From JBGAHD01 sp044226395 (GTDB lineage: Bacteria > Pseudomonadota > Gammaproteobacteria > Xanthomonadales > Ahniellaceae): a DNA stretch of 64,000 bases. Location: the NCBI GenBank assembly GCA_044226395.1, contig JBGAHD010000003.1:434001-498000 (forward strand). The letters run 5' to 3'. The notes below the pieces were generated by a model that was given only the letters and a program-made list of their open reading frames with translations, was not told the origin of the DNA and searched no databases. The translations under genes were made by a program, and so were the position numbers. Each line of letters begins with the position of its first letter. Position 1 is the first letter of the stretch. Below, in pieces: positions 63,642-64,000 of this stretch.

Positions 63642-64000
63642 ATGCTTTCGCGAGTCGTGATCCTAGCGTTGCTTTCCATGGCGGCCCTGCCGGCACACGC
63701 CTTCTACCTGCCGCTGCGCTTCGATCCCTCCACGCCGTCCGACGGCCAAAGCGCGCTGTTGGAAATACGCGTCGGCGACTGCGACACCGTGCATGTCCTC
63801 AACGAGAACGATCGTCAGATCGAGACGAATGGGAACGTGATTCGCGTGACCATCGATGGTCAGACCGCGGAGCTTCCAAGCGATTGCGATGCGGAACAGG
63901 TGTCGACCCGCGTTCGCTTGCCCGCCTTGTCGGCCGGGACCTATCGCGTCGAACTTTATCGACGACCGATGGTGCCGTTAAACGCGGCCCCCGCGCTGAT
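63642..64000 (+). CDS. exported protein of unknown function (partial, runs off the window)
   Basis: The frame is open from ATG 63642 to the window end (119 codons, no stop). It starts with a signal peptide, MLSRVVILALLSMAALPAHA, and a mature beta-rich part: FYLPLRFDPSTPSDGQSALL, then two Cys (VGDCDTV and SDCDAEQ) that could pair. No family recognised. It follows the secreted repeat proteins on the same strand and may belong with them. No good ribosome site is visible. Confidence 0.6.
   Translation, partial: MLSRVVILALLSMAALPAHAFYLPLRFDPSTPSDGQSALLEIRVGDCDTVHVLNENDRQIETNGNVIRVTIDGQTAELPSDCDAEQVSTRVRLPALSAGTYRVELYRRPMVPLNAAPAL

Overview
The window is high-GC chromosomal DNA, very rich in GCGC words, from a gammaproteobacterium that looks like a Xanthomonadales/Lysobacterales member. 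The evidence is the pheT-ihfA-merR-tRNA-Pro order, the tgt-yajC-secD-secF block, a CBS/cystathionine-lyase pair, a Caulobacter/Xanthomonas-type TonB receptor, and large secreted proteins ending in an F-x-N-G-F-E type tail. The species is not identified; this is inference from gene content.

Layout. 1-1028: end of pheT, ihfA, a MerR regulator and tRNA-Pro(GGG). 1029-9516: an AraC regulator behind a set of 12-bp repeats, a large TonB-dependent receptor, prolyl aminopeptidase, and a membrane winged-helix/TolB-like sensor; together these suggest peptide uptake and use. 9523-16282: a P-loop-like protein, a class III aminotransferase, a DesK/DesR-like two-component system, then queA-tgt (queuosine). 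16475-19810: yajC-secD-secF ending at a terminator. 19811-20449: a gene-free stretch with a large three-way-junction dyad and a purine-rich hexamer tract. 20450-26374: reverse transsulfuration genes, class I aldolase, a membrane protein, and an HU-like protein with a Lys/Ala-rich tail. 26648-30877: a secreted pullulanase with four X25-like modules.

30929-37898 is an accessory block: nine same-strand, mostly orphan genes. Eight carry an export signal or membrane anchor; the exception is a cytoplasmic TIGR02270-like HEAT protein. The first gene of the array resembles the STY0301 family. Both named families are associated with type VI secretion loci, but no secretion or effector gene is present here. 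The block may be an array of orphan periplasmic immunity proteins; that function is inference.

38019-54574 returns to ordinary chromosome: a DUF5916 outer-membrane protein, the K+/H+ antiporter NhaP2, a DUF3299/ABC transporter trio, a dual-CDGSH protein, an RND efflux pair, an acetyltransferase plus TrmH methyltransferase, a gluzincin-type secreted protease, an M28 peptidase and MscL. 54812-64000 holds two tandem, full-length paralogous secreted proteins of about 1040 residues built from BNR/VPS10-like repeats, a delta-60 repeat protein, and the start of another exported protein. The paralogues share a C-terminal domain that is better conserved than the rest, similar 3' hairpins, and the same C-terminal tail.

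The best leads for something undescribed are the putative immunity array, the shared C-terminal tail with its tandem paralogues, and the structured dyad plus hexamer tract at 19908-20225.
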